A stretch of DNA of 64,000 bases, from contig OY288107.1 in assembly GCA_958431225.1 (NCBI GenBank), positions 1,391,501 through 1,455,500 of the forward strand, written 5' to 3'. Both the position numbers and the translations under genes were made by a program. Origin of the DNA: an uncultured Alphaproteobacteria bacterium (GTDB lineage: Bacteria > Pseudomonadota > Alphaproteobacteria > Puniceispirillales > UBA1172). Shown piece after piece: positions 18,889-27,497 of this stretch (positions are counted from its first letter, which is position 1; each line of letters opens with the position of its first letter). Under the pieces are notes generated by a model that worked only from the letters and a program-made list of their open reading frames with translations, was not told the DNA's origin and ran no database searches.

Positions 18889-19407
18889 CTAGTCTATTCT
18901 TGTTTTTGCGCGGGTGCGTGATGCTAGGATAGAGGTGAAAGCGGCGCGCAATTCGGGGGTTTTGGCGGCTTTAATGAGTGCGTCTAAATTGTCGTGGTCT
19001 TGTTGGGTTAAATCCCATGAGGCTTTTGTTGGTGGGGCTTTTGCTGGCGGGGTAGTTTTTGGCGGGGCGGTTGCGGGGGCAACGCTGACCCTATCAATAG
19101 CACGATAGCCGAGCAACGCATTCGCCCGCGCCATGATCTCGGGCGCAAGCATAGTGATTTCGGGCGCACGTGCTGATGTCGTTGCAATAACGAGGCACGC
19201 CGCCGCATCTTCGGCATCTTGAAAACGCACCGCTTGGGGCATTGCCCACGCCGCCGCATCGCCGCCGATATGTTGCCAATTTCGGGCGATGTGTTCAAAC
19301 AACTTACCCTGTTTCTTCAGCAACCGCCCGAACACGCCTTCGGTCACGCGATTGAGGCGGGTGGTGCGGCGGAGCCGTTTGTCATTGCGCGCTGTCATAA
19401 GGCGCAT
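18889..19407 (-). CDS. dciA: DUF721 family protein, DciA-like helicase loader
   Basis: The 172-residue protein has the DUF721 fold region near residues 10-110 (RVTEGVFGRLLKKQGKLFEH, then NWQHIGGDAAAWAMPQ). DUF721 proteins include DciA, the replicative helicase loader of most bacteria that lack DnaC. The C-terminal third is Pro/Ala/Lys-rich and then helical. Start codons at 19407 and 19398 are both plausible. mutY begins only 12 bases away on the other strand, so the promoters of the two genes must overlap coding sequence. The order dciA-dsbA-smc opposite mutY is conserved in alphaproteobacteria. Confidence 0.85.
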   Translation of the reverse strand: MRLMTARNDKRLRRTTRLNRVTEGVFGRLLKKQGKLFEHIARNWQHIGGDAAAWAMPQAVRFQDAEDAAACLVIATTSARAPEITMLAPEIMARANALLGYRAIDRVSVAPATAPPKTTPPAKAPPTKASWDLTQQDHDNLDALIKAAKTPELRAAFTSILASRTRAKTRID

Positions 19408-19419
19408 TATAGAGGCATT

Positions 19420-20604
19420 ATGCCTAAAAATTCCACGAAAAAAAACAGCGATGCGGGGGCGGCGGTTTTGGCATGGTATGATGTGCATCGGCGCATTCTG
19501 CCGTGGCGGGCGCATCCCAACGCATTGGCTGACCCCTATCATGTGTTGCTGTCGGAGGTCATGTTGCAACAAACCGTGGTGGAGACGGTGAAGCCGTATT
19601 ATGCGGCGTTTTTGGCACGTTTTCCGCGCCTTGAAGATCTAGCGTCGGCTTCGCAAGATGAGGTGTTGCGGCTGTGGGCGGGGCTTGGTTATTATGCACG
19701 AGCGCGCAATTTGCATCGGGCAGCGGTGGTGTTGATGCGCGATTATGGGGGTGTGTTTCCTGATGATGAGGCGGCATTGCGGAAACTGCCCGGGGTGGGG
19801 GCTTATACGGCGGCGGCGTTGATGGCGTTCGCTTTTGGTAAGCGGGCTTTGGTGATGGATGCGAATATTGAACGTATTCTTGCGCGTTTTGGCGGCATTG
19901 AAACGCCGCTTCCTGCCGCTAAATCTGAATTGCGGGCGGTGCTTGATGCCCTGACCCCTGCTGTGCGGGCGGGGGATTTCGCGCAAAGTCTGATGGATAT
20001 TGGCAACGCTATCTGCACGCCGTCACGTAAGAAAAAAGGGGGTAAGAAAAAAGGGGGTCAAAAAAAAGGGGGTCAAAAAAAAGGGGCAGTTTCGCAACCT
20101 CAATGCGCGCTTTGTCCGTTGGGGGATTGGTGCGTGGGACGGCATGGCGACCCGGCTTCACTGCCCCGCAAAGCCCCAAAATCGCCGCGCCCTATACGTG
20201 AGGGGGTGGTTATGGTGGTGCGAGATGAATCGGCTGAGGTGCTATTGGTGCGCCGTTCCCCGCATGGCTTGCTTGGGGGGATGGTGATGTTTCCTACTAG
20301 CGGTTGGGCGGACGGCTCGCGCCAACAACGCCACTATCCGATTGCCCCCGATAGCCTGCTCGCGCGCCTGACAAAACATCCATCCCGCCAAAAATTAGAG
20401 GCAAAAGTAAAACATATTTTCACGCATTTTACGCTGTATTTAGAGGTGGAAATCGTGCGGGTGCAACGTCAAGAATTGGGCGATTTGGACGCGGATGCGT
20501 TTTGGCTCCCTTGGGGGCAGTTAAGTGATGAAGCCTTGCCTAGCGTTATGATGAAGGTGGCGGCATTGGTAGCACCGGTGCTCAATGACGAAAATGGCGC
20601 ATAG
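19420..20604 (+). CDS. mutY: A/G-specific adenine glycosylase with inserted Lys-Gly repeat
   Basis: MutY removes adenine mispaired with 8-oxoguanine. The catalytic glutamate is E46 in LLSEVMLQQTVVETV, the helix-hairpin-helix is LRKLPGVGAYTAAAL, and the catalytic aspartate is in LVMDANIERILARFGG. The 4Fe-4S loop is abnormal: cysteines C199, C229, C232 and C238 give C-x29-C-x2-C-x5-C where the family has C-x6-C-x2-C-x5-C. The extra 23 residues are four tandem KKKGG/QKKGG units. A NUDIX-like C-terminal 8-oxoG recognition domain follows from about residue 265. The ATG at 19420 has agagg five bases upstream. The 3' end overlaps convergent purH by 23 bases. Confidence 0.93.
   Translation: MPKNSTKKNSDAGAAVLAWYDVHRRILPWRAHPNALADPYHVLLSEVMLQQTVVETVKPYYAAFLARFPRLEDLASASQDEVLRLWAGLGYYARARNLHRAAVVLMRDYGGVFPDDEAALRKLPGVGAYTAAALMAFAFGKRALVMDANIERILARFGGIETPLPAAKSELRAVLDALTPAVRAGDFAQSLMDIGNAICTPSRKKKGGKKKGGQKKGGQKKGAVSQPQCALCPLGDWCVGRHGDPASLPRKAPKSPRPIREGVVMVVRDESAEVLLVRRSPHGLLGGMVMFPTSGWADGSRQQRHYPIAPDSLLARLTKHPSRQKLEAKVKHIFTHFTLYLEVEIVRVQRQELGDLDADAFWLPWGQLSDEALPSVMMKVAALVAPVLNDENGA
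20027..20086. repeat. Four tandem 15-bp units inside mutY
   Basis: Units run 20027-20041, 20042-20056, 20057-20071 and 20072-20086. The first two are gtaagaaaaaagggg, the last two gtcaaaaaaaagggg. Each contains an A6 or A8 tract and a G run, both slippage-prone. Change by whole units keeps frame; slippage in a homopolymer would truncate MutY before the last three cluster cysteines. Confidence 0.97.
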
Positions 20605-22156
20605 ATGTGAAGCCCATCGCCATCCCGCGTTCATCGGCGGCGGCGATGACTTCATCATCATTGCGCGCCCCGCCCGGCTGAATGACGGCACTAGCCCCGG
20701 CATCGGCGGCGGCGATTAAACCATCGGCAAAAGGAAAAAACGCATCCGAAGCTACCGCCGTGTCGGCTAGGGGTTTTGGTTCATCCTTAAAAATATCGGC
20801 GGCTTTGGCGATGGCGATACGGCAGGCATCAAGACGGCTCATCTGCCCGGCACCGATAGCCCTGCTCGCGCCATTTTTGGCAAAGGTGATGGCGTTGGAT
20901 TTGACGTGCTTTGCTAGCACCCAAGCGCATAACATATCGCGCCATTCTTGGGGGGTCGGTTGGCGTTTGGTGACGATTTTTATGGCGTCGGGTTGGATGC
21001 TTGCGGCATCGGCGGTCTGGGCTAAAAATCCGCCGCTGAGGGTTTTTATGGTGAGATGATTTGGCGGCGTATGCGGCATCCCGCCCGTGAGCATCAGGCG
21101 CAGATTCGGTTTCTCGGCAAGGATTTTCTGTGCCTCGGCATCGGCATCGGGGGCGATGATGACCTCGGTAAAAATGCCGGTGATGGCACGGGCGAGCGTG
21201 GCATCTAGGGGGCGGTTGAGGGCGATAATCCCGCCAAAAGCACTGACAGGGTCGGCGGCAAGGGCGGCTTCCCACGCCTCGGCGATATTGTCCTTGACCG
21301 CCACCCCGCACGGATTGGCGTGTTTGATGATGGCGACGCTGGGGTCGTCAAATTCTGCCACCAATTCAAATGCCGCATCACTGTCGCAGATATTGTTGTA
21401 GCTGAGGGGCTTGCCTTGGATCAGCCGTGCCGTCATCACGCCCGTGCGGGGGTCGCGTTCGGCGATGCGGTAGAGCATGGCTTGTTGGTGCGGATTCTCG
21501 CCATAGCGGAGGGGCATTTCCGCATCACCGGCGAGGCTAAATTGCTGGCTGAGGGGGGGTAGTTTTTGGGCACCCCCCAACCACCGCGCAATCATGCTGT
21601 CATAAGTGGCGGTGTGGGCGAATGCCGCCGCCGCCAATTTTGCGCGGGTTGCGGCGGAGATGCCCCCCCCCAATTCTTCAATGATGCTTGCGTAATCTTG
21701 TGGGTTGGTGGCGATGGTGACAAAATCATGGTTTTTGGCGGCGGCGCGAATCATGGCCGGGCCGCCAATATCTATATTTTCAATGAGGCTGTCGCGGGTG
21801 CTTTGCGGGTCTTTTAAGGTTGCGCTAAACGGATAGAGATTGACCACCACTAAATCAATCGGGGCGATGCCGTGTTTTTTTAGTGCACCCATGTGTTGCG
21901 GGTCATCGCGGCGGGCTAGAATCCCCCCGTGAATGTTGGGATGCAATGTTTTGACGCGCCCATCAAGCATTTCTTCCATGGCGGTGATGCTGGCGACCTG
22001 CACAACCGAAATCCCCGCTTCGGTTAGGATTTTTGCCGTGCCGCCGGTGGATAGGATGGTGATGCCTTGGGCGTCTAGGGCGCGGGCTAGGGTTTCAATA
22101 CCGGTCTTATCGGCGACCGAAATTAGCGCGGTTTTGATGGGGGTTTTTTGGGTCAT
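20582..22156 (-). CDS. purH: Bifunctional AICAR formyltransferase / IMP cyclohydrolase
   Basis: PurH carries out the last two steps of IMP synthesis in the cytoplasm. The N-terminal cyclohydrolase part starts KTALISVADKTGIETLARAL and includes LSTGGTAKILTEAG and VKTLHPNIHGGILARR. The C-terminal formyltransferase part contains RYGENPHQQAMLYR, IIKHANPCGVAVKDN and PFADGLIAAADAGASA. The 524-residue length is standard. I use the ATG at 22156 (MTQKTPIK); the longer frame upstream lacks homology-like content. It is preceded by the heparinase-like gene, a neighbour pair common in alphaproteobacteria. Confidence 0.97.
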   Translation of the reverse strand: MTQKTPIKTALISVADKTGIETLARALDAQGITILSTGGTAKILTEAGISVVQVASITAMEEMLDGRVKTLHPNIHGGILARRDDPQHMGALKKHGIAPIDLVVVNLYPFSATLKDPQSTRDSLIENIDIGGPAMIRAAAKNHDFVTIATNPQDYASIIEELGGGISAATRAKLAAAAFAHTATYDSMIARWLGGAQKLPPLSQQFSLAGDAEMPLRYGENPHQQAMLYRIAERDPRTGVMTARLIQGKPLSYNNICDSDAAFELVAEFDDPSVAIIKHANPCGVAVKDNIAEAWEAALAADPVSAFGGIIALNRPLDATLARAITGIFTEVIIAPDADAEAQKILAEKPNLRLMLTGGMPHTPPNHLTIKTLSGGFLAQTADAASIQPDAIKIVTKRQPTPQEWRDMLCAWVLAKHVKSNAITFAKNGASRAIGAGQMSRLDACRIAIAKAADIFKDEPKPLADTAVASDAFFPFADGLIAAADAGASAVIQPGGARNDDEVIAAADERGMAMGFTSMRHFRH

Positions 22157-22167
22157 AGGGGTCTCAC

Positions 22168-23874
22168 TTATCTGGCTTTGGTTAATTTCATCAACGCCCA
22201 AGCGGCGGCGATTTCGGTTTCGTGGCGGATGGTGGTTAGGGGCAGGCGGATGACGATTTGCTGGCATTTTTGCGGTTTGCCACTGAGGGCGGTGATGCTG
22301 TCTTCAAGTGCGATTTTGCCTTTGGAGGAAACAAATTTCCACGACACCAACCGCGCCGGCAATTTGAGCAAAATCGTTTTATTATTCGTCTGGCTAGCCG
22401 TGATGCGTGGGTGCAGATGGAAGCGAATCACCGCCTCGGTGGGGGTGTTGGTCGGCTCGCCATTATGGCGCAGAATGTCCTGTCCTTTGAGCGTCTGCCC
22501 ATCGGTGCTGAGAAAAACTTTGCGCTCATGGAAAATGCCGAATGGCTGGCGATAGCCGTCATGCGTGGCAACCCCAAGAATCCCCCCCCGCGCCGCGCCG
22601 ACCTCGGCATAGATGGCACAGGCTTGGCGCGCGTCGGTGATGGCTGTGTTAATTTGGCTGGCATTGATTTGACTCACGTTGATTTGGTCAATGCTGAGGG
22701 CGGAATGGGCAGGGGTGCCGTTTATCAATGCGGCCAATTCGGGGTGGCTGGCGGTGAGCGCGTGTGAATTGCCGCCACTGATGAGGATGCGTTGCCCTTG
22801 TGCTGAAAACTCAATGCCTCCAACGGCGGCATCGGCTTCGCCCCCGGCCTTTTTGATGCGCGGGAGGTGTTGTTTCTGCGGACCGGTATTGAAAATGGCA
22901 ACATTGCGCGCGCTCGCCAAGCGGATAAAGCCCCCATCTTCAGCGTGTTGGCAGATTTTCCCGCGCGGACCACTCATATTGAGGATTTGTTCAATATCCG
23001 GCAAAGTGGCATCAAGCCCGTGGCTCATGGCAATGAACTCACGCTTATTGAGGCACCACATCCGCGCCACCCCGCCCATGCGATTTATCAGCGCATCAAT
23101 GGTTTTTAGGGCATCGGTGATAGTGCTATCGCTTGTCGCCCGACGCTGTTGCATGATGCCGAGGGCGTATTTGATCTCGTGCAGGGTTCTGAGGCAGGCA
23201 ATATGGCGGTCAACGCGCCGACTCGCATGGCATCCATCGGCAAAAACGGCACTATCAAGCGCGCTCAACGCATCGCGGATTAGGCTTTCTATGGGGCTGT
23301 CGGATTGGCGGAAAGCGTGGTCTAATAATAAGGCAGAGATGGCTTCAATGCGTTGGTCGGCTAGGCGTAGGCGCGGTAGGTCTTGGGCGAGGCACCCGCT
23401 TTGCACCATCAGGCTTGCTAGGAATTTAATCTGCTGGCTTTCTTGGGCGGATTGCCCGAACCATCCCCATGTCAGCACCAGTTTTTTGATGCGGTGCGCT
23501 AAAAGCATCGGCTGCCATGTCGCCGCATCCCATTGGCTATGCCGTTCTAGCCATTCAAATAGATAGCGTCTTGCATTGGTGCGGGCGTTTTGTCCGCCAT
23601 ATGCGCGCATATCCCGAAGCCAGGCAAAATCATGCCACCCCGCCCCAAAAATATCTTCGGGCGCATAGCCATTGGCAAGGGGTTGCCCTTGGGTCGCATC
23701 GCCTTGCCACGGGTCATGGAGGGGGGCGTGGCTGATGCGCTCGCTCAAGCCATAGGCATTGCGGGTAGCGGTGCGATAATGCCAGAAAAACCACAACCCA
23801 CGGCGGCGCAGATGCGTCAAAAACGGCACTGACCACGCGCCCCTTTTTGCCATATTGGTGATGTTATATTTCAT
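22168..23874 (-). CDS. Heparinase II/III family protein
   Basis: The 568-residue protein has an alpha-helical toroid-like N-terminal half (WLRDMRAYGGQNARTNARRY and similar helices) and a beta-rich C-terminal half, the layout of heparinase II/III-like proteins. In alphaproteobacteria a member of this family regularly sits between rsmB and purH. Its substrate is unknown; a role in handling an acidic envelope or extracellular polysaccharide is inferred from the fold family. No clear signal peptide is seen, although there is a short hydrophobic segment near the start (RRGLWFFWHY). The start overlaps the rsmB stop (TAATG), so translation is coupled. An internal DQINVSQINASQIN tandem near residue 400 is low-complexity. 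Confidence 0.82.
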   Translation of the reverse strand: MKYNITNMAKRGAWSVPFLTHLRRRGLWFFWHYRTATRNAYGLSERISHAPLHDPWQGDATQGQPLANGYAPEDIFGAGWHDFAWLRDMRAYGGQNARTNARRYLFEWLERHSQWDAATWQPMLLAHRIKKLVLTWGWFGQSAQESQQIKFLASLMVQSGCLAQDLPRLRLADQRIEAISALLLDHAFRQSDSPIESLIRDALSALDSAVFADGCHASRRVDRHIACLRTLHEIKYALGIMQQRRATSDSTITDALKTIDALINRMGGVARMWCLNKREFIAMSHGLDATLPDIEQILNMSGPRGKICQHAEDGGFIRLASARNVAIFNTGPQKQHLPRIKKAGGEADAAVGGIEFSAQGQRILISGGNSHALTASHPELAALINGTPAHSALSIDQINVSQINASQINTAITDARQACAIYAEVGAARGGILGVATHDGYRQPFGIFHERKVFLSTDGQTLKGQDILRHNGEPTNTPTEAVIRFHLHPRITASQTNNKTILLKLPARLVSWKFVSSKGKIALEDSITALSGKPQKCQQIVIRLPLTTIRHETEIAAAWALMKLTKAR

Positions 23875-25229
23875 TATATTCCTCGCCGTATCCGCGCCAT
23901 AAAGAACCCATCATTCCCCGCTATCATAGGGTCTGTTTTATCGTTATTTTTATCGTGATTCAAGGCATCGGGCATCAAGCGCAAGCCTCCTTGTGTCGCA
24001 CCGCCATAAGCGGTCAGGGCAGGGGTTTCGTGCGCGGCGATTTCATCAACAATAAGCCCGACATCAGCACCTAGATTTGCCAGAACCGCCTCGCCTTCGG
24101 CTTTGAGGAGCGAGCAGGTGGCGAATACCAACACGCCATCGGCTTTGAGCCATTGCGCAGAGTGGTTTATCATGGCGCGCTGTTGTTTGGCGAGCGTGTC
24201 AATATCCGGGGCTTTTTGGCGGGTTAGAATATCCGGGTGGCGGCGAATCGTGCCGGTGGCAGAACACGGCGCATCAATCAGCACCGCATCAACTAAGTTT
24301 TCGGGTTGCCATTTTAGTAAATCGGTTTGGATGATGTCGGCTTGCATATTTAATCGTGCTAGATTTGTGCGGAGGCGTTCTATGCGCTTTGCCGAAGCAT
24401 CAAGCGCGATAACTTTTGCCCCGCTTGCCAGCATCTGTGCGGTCTTGCCACCCGGGGCGGCGCAAGCATCAATGACATGTTTGCCCTTTATATCCCCGAG
24501 CAATTTTACCGCCATCGCCGCCGCCGCATCTTGCACCCACCATTGCCCTTCTTTGTAGCCTTCTAGGTTTTGCGGCGTGCCATCGGTTAAGCGCACACTG
24601 CCTTGAGGCAACGCCACCCCGCCTAGACGCCCCGCCCATTCTTTAGGGGCGTTTTTCGTGGTGAGGTCAAGGGCGGGCGGGTCTAGTAGCATCGCCATCA
24701 GCGCATCGGCTCGCGCCTCCCCCCAATCCGCAATCAGGCGGGTTTTGAGCCAATCCGGGTAATTCGCGGTTGGGTTCGCCTTAAATCCTTTGCCGTTTTG
24801 ATGGTCGGCGGCGATGCGTTTGAGGCTGGCATTGATAAGCCCGTGCAGGTGGCTTTGCTCGCGCGCACGTGCTAGATGGACGGCTTGGTCAATCGCCGCG
24901 TATGGCGGGGCGTCTAGCCAGACAATTTCGGTGATGGCGAGCTGCATAATCAGGCTGGCAATATATTGGCGGCGCACGGGCGGGCGGGTGATATATTGGG
25001 CGAGAATGGCGCGCGCCTCCCCATGGCGACGCAGGGCGGTGGTTGCCAAGCGGCGACAAAAACGGCGGTCGCGGGGGGCTAGGCGTTGGTAATCGGTGCT
25101 TGTGCCTAGCCATTCATCAAACCGCGCTTTTGCCAGCATCACCGCTTCAAAAGCGGCGAGGGCGGTGCGGCGGGCGGGTTCAGCTTGATGGCGTTGGCGC
25201 GGGGGCATGCGCGCGAATCTGCCAGCCAT
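23874..25229 (-). CDS. rsmB: 16S rRNA (cytosine-5-)-methyltransferase RsmB-like
   Basis: RsmB (Sun/Fmu) methylates a cytosine in 16S rRNA. The 451-residue chain has a NusB-like RNA-binding domain (about residues 20-150) and a Rossmann methyltransferase domain. The SAM motif is VIDACAAPGGKTAQM, the catalytic cysteine motifs are DAPCSATGTIRRHPD and FATCSLLKAEGE, and the C-terminal GNDGFFMARIRR is typical. In other RsmB proteins the second motif's cysteine is the nucleophile. An alternative start is the ATG eight codons in. It is divergent from the DUF1674 gene and coupled to the heparinase-like gene. Confidence 0.93.
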   Translation of the reverse strand: MAGRFARMPPRQRHQAEPARRTALAAFEAVMLAKARFDEWLGTSTDYQRLAPRDRRFCRRLATTALRRHGEARAILAQYITRPPVRRQYIASLIMQLAITEIVWLDAPPYAAIDQAVHLARAREQSHLHGLINASLKRIAADHQNGKGFKANPTANYPDWLKTRLIADWGEARADALMAMLLDPPALDLTTKNAPKEWAGRLGGVALPQGSVRLTDGTPQNLEGYKEGQWWVQDAAAAMAVKLLGDIKGKHVIDACAAPGGKTAQMLASGAKVIALDASAKRIERLRTNLARLNMQADIIQTDLLKWQPENLVDAVLIDAPCSATGTIRRHPDILTRQKAPDIDTLAKQQRAMINHSAQWLKADGVLVFATCSLLKAEGEAVLANLGADVGLIVDEIAAHETPALTAYGGATQGGLRLMPDALNHDKNNDKTDPMIAGNDGFFMARIRRGI

Positions 25230-25298
25230 GCGCGCATTTGTCTAGTGGCGGTGATGAAATGGCTTGTCAGGCGGGCTTGGGGCGGTCATAGTTAGGGG

Positions 25299-25439
25299 AT
25301 GAGTAAAACGAAAGCACAAAAACCGCCGCCGAAACGCGAGGCAAAACCTGCGCCAAAACACGAATCGGGCGGACCCAAAGGCGCCGAGCCGACACGCTTT
25401 GGCGATTGGGAGAAAAATGGGCGTTGTTCGGATTTTTGA
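25299..25439 (+). CDS. DUF1674 protein, Sdh8/SDHAF4-like
   Basis: A 46-residue protein whose first 24 residues are a Lys/Pro-rich disordered stretch. Its C-terminal half, GGPKGAEPTRFGDWEKNGRC, is followed by SDF and is the core motif of DUF1674. The eukaryotic member, Sdh8/SDHAF4, is an assembly factor that binds the flavinylated succinate dehydrogenase subunit. A similar chaperone role here is inferred from family membership. There is no sdh operon in the window. The ATG lies just after ttagggg, and the next gene starts four bases after the stop. Confidence 0.85.
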   Translation: MSKTKAQKPPPKREAKPAPKHESGGPKGAEPTRFGDWEKNGRCSDF

Positions 25440-25442
25440 AGC

Positions 25443-25775
25443 ATGGCGCGCTTAACTTCGGCAATGTTAGTGAGTGCGGTGCTGGCGGCGGTCAATCGTG
25501 AGATGGTTAGAGGCGTGGTCTCTAAACGCGGGGACGCCACGCGGGGGGCGATTCTCGTGCGCCTAGAAAATGCCGATGGTGCGGTGCGGGTGGAGGCACG
25601 GCGCTATGACCCCGAGGCGGGATATATCTGGGGGGCTTTGCACGATGAGTCGTGGATTGCCGGGGCGGATGCCGATGCTATATTGGAAAAAGAGTTTCGC
25701 TATGACCCTGATTGTTGGGGTGTTGCCATTGAAACGTCTGATGGTGCGAATCCTTTTGCCAGTTTTACCGATTGA
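25443..25775 (+). CDS. DUF1491 family protein
   Basis: A 110-residue soluble protein, MARLTSAMLVSAVLAAVNRE at its start, containing VVSKRGDATRGAILVRLEN and a C-terminal RYDPDCWGVAIE stretch. This pattern of a small alpha/beta protein with a GDxxxGAILV core and an acidic tail segment fits DUF1491, a conserved alphaproteobacterial family without known function. It follows the DUF1674 gene closely and precedes dusA, so the three are probably cotranscribed. No motif suggests an enzymatic activity. Confidence 0.8.
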   Translation: MARLTSAMLVSAVLAAVNREMVRGVVSKRGDATRGAILVRLENADGAVRVEARRYDPEAGYIWGALHDESWIAGADADAILEKEFRYDPDCWGVAIETSDGANPFASFTD

Positions 25776-25790
25776 GGATAATATAGGGTG

Positions 25791-26798
25791 ATGAAAGATA
25801 GTCATAAATTGTCAGTAGCGCCGATGATGGATTGGACTGACCGCCATTGTCGGTTTTTCCATCGCGTACTAGTGCCTGATGCCATGCTCTATACCGAGAT
25901 GATTACGGCGGATGCGATTCGTTTTGGCAAGCGTGAGGCGTTGCTTGGCGGGCATCAGCAGGGGGGCGGTGATAGGAATATCGTCTTGCAATTAGGCGGG
26001 GCGTGTCCCGAAAGCCTTGCCGAAGCCGTGCGCCTTGCCGAGCCTTACGAATATGCGGAATATAATCTCAATGTCGGCTGTCCATCGTCGCGGGTGCAGT
26101 CGGGGCGGTTTGGGGCGGCATTGATGGCAGAACCCCCGCTTGTCGCAGAATTGGTCGCGGCTATGAAAAGCGCCACGGCTAAACCTGTCAGCGTCAAATG
26201 CCGTATTGGTATTGATGATATGCCGATTGATGCCGGGCTTGATGCTTTCGCTGAAGCGGTGATAGGGGGGGCGGTGGTTGGCGGGGGCGTGGATCATCTC
26301 ATCATCCATGCCCGCCAAGCTTGGCTCAAAGGGTTAAGCCCCAAAGAGAATCGTGCTGTTCCGCCCCTAAATTATGCGCGCGTCTATCAACTCAAAACCG
26401 ATTTTCCTGCCGTGCCTATGAGCATCAATGGCGGTTTTGCCGATGGCGCAAGCATTGCCGATGCTTTGGAGAAAATGGATGGGGTGATGGTGGGACGTGC
26501 CGCTTATCAATTCCCATTGCATTTGCGCGCATGGGGGGAGGCGGTGTTTGCTAATCCCGCCCCTGCCCCTGACGCAATCATGGCAAAAATGGCGGATTAT
26601 GCCGATGCGGAAGTGGCAAAAGGCGCACGGCTCATTGCCATCACCCGCCATATTTTGGGCTTCGCGCATGGGCTAGCGGGGGCTAGGCAGTGGCGGCGGC
26701 TGCTGTCCGAGGAGGCGCGCGAAGATGGGGCTAATGGCGATTTGATTCGCGAGGCTTGGGCAATGCTCACCGCACATCAACAGCGAAAGGCAGCGTGA
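25791..26798 (+). CDS. dusA: tRNA-dihydrouridine synthase A
   Basis: DusA is an FMN enzyme that reduces uridine at positions 20/20a of tRNA. The TIM barrel begins KLSVAPMMDWTDRHCRFFHR. The catalytic cysteine is in NLNVGCPSSRVQSGRFG, the substrate-RNA contact region is VKCRIGIDD, and the DusA-specific HARQAWLKGLSPKENR follows. Length of 335 residues is normal. The in-frame GTG at 25788 is one codon upstream; the ATG at 25791 is preferred. The stop overlaps the next start (TGATG). Confidence 0.95.
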   Translation: MKDSHKLSVAPMMDWTDRHCRFFHRVLVPDAMLYTEMITADAIRFGKREALLGGHQQGGGDRNIVLQLGGACPESLAEAVRLAEPYEYAEYNLNVGCPSSRVQSGRFGAALMAEPPLVAELVAAMKSATAKPVSVKCRIGIDDMPIDAGLDAFAEAVIGGAVVGGGVDHLIIHARQAWLKGLSPKENRAVPPLNYARVYQLKTDFPAVPMSINGGFADGASIADALEKMDGVMVGRAAYQFPLHLRAWGEAVFANPAPAPDAIMAKMADYADAEVAKGARLIAITRHILGFAHGLAGARQWRRLLSEEAREDGANGDLIREAWAMLTAHQQRKAA

Positions 26799-27379
26799 TG
26801 CACATTAAAGAATCTGCGCCAAAAAAGGGGCGGTTTTTATTTGAATTCGGGCCCTTATTGTTGTTCTTTGGCGGCAATTTGTTGTTCGGCATTTATATTG
26901 CAACCGCCATATTGGTGGCGGCGACTTTGCTGGCATTGATGCTGTCGTGGCATTTAGACCGCCACTTTCCGAAAATGGCGGCGTTGGGGGGCGGGTTTGT
27001 GGTGTTTTTTGGCGGGCTGACGATTTTGATGGCGGATGATTTTTGGATTAAAATTAAACCCACGGCGGCGAGTCTCGCCATGGCGTCGGTGATTTTTTTG
27101 GGGTTTTTATGCGGGCGCAATCCGATTCGCACGATGCTAGAACACCTGCCCCTACCCGCCGAATCAAAGGCTTGGCGCGATTTGACGTTCAGTTTTATCG
27201 CTATGATGCTGACGATTGCGGCGGCGAATGAATGGGCATGGCGCAACCTCAGCACCGAGCAATGGGCGAGTTTTAAAGTGTTTGGTTTGACGGGCATATC
27301 TTTGGGTTTTGGCGTGGTCATTATGGCGATTCTGCACCGCTATCAACACGAAATGCCCGATGATACAAAAAGAAATTGA
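26798..27379 (+). CDS. yciB: Inner membrane septation-protein-A family (YciB/IspZ)
   Basis: The 193-residue protein has five or six hydrophobic segments and the family features EFGPLLLFFGGN near the start and GRNPIRTMLEHLPLP in the middle, with a short polar tail. YciB/IspZ proteins are inner membrane proteins linked to envelope integrity and septation; the molecular role is not settled. It is translationally coupled to dusA. The following 118 bases before the corrinoid gene contain no gene but include an A-run/T-run palindrome around 27411-27432 that could act as a weak terminator. Confidence 0.9.
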   Translation: MHIKESAPKKGRFLFEFGPLLLFFGGNLLFGIYIATAILVAATLLALMLSWHLDRHFPKMAALGGGFVVFFGGLTILMADDFWIKIKPTAASLAMASVIFLGFLCGRNPIRTMLEHLPLPAESKAWRDLTFSFIAMMLTIAAANEWAWRNLSTEQWASFKVFGLTGISLGFGVVIMAILHRYQHEMPDDTKRN

Positions 27380-27456
27380 CATCGGATGCGCCCCCGTGCC
27401 GAATTTAGATAAAAAAAGGTCGCATTTCTTTTAATGGATTTTTCTTTTTTCAAGCT

Positions 27457-27474
27457 AATGTTAGTCTATACGAT
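27457..27474 (+). promoter_or_regulatory. Candidate regulatory motif before the corrinoid operon
   Basis: AATGTTAGTCTATACGAT matches the motif at 6755-6772 before the DsbD-like gene at 15 of 18 positions by eye and ends 23 bases before the ATG of the first operon gene. TATACG within it could be a -10 element, but no good -35 lies at 16-18 bases. Function is inferred only from repetition and position. Confidence 0.35.
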
Positions 27475-27497
27475 TGACAACCTTTAGGGGGGTAGTG

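Noticed and set aside
27405..27435. Factor-independent terminator after yciB
   Set aside because: The palindrome is A/T-only with a small GC centre and would form a weak stem; listed only as a possibility in the yciB entry.
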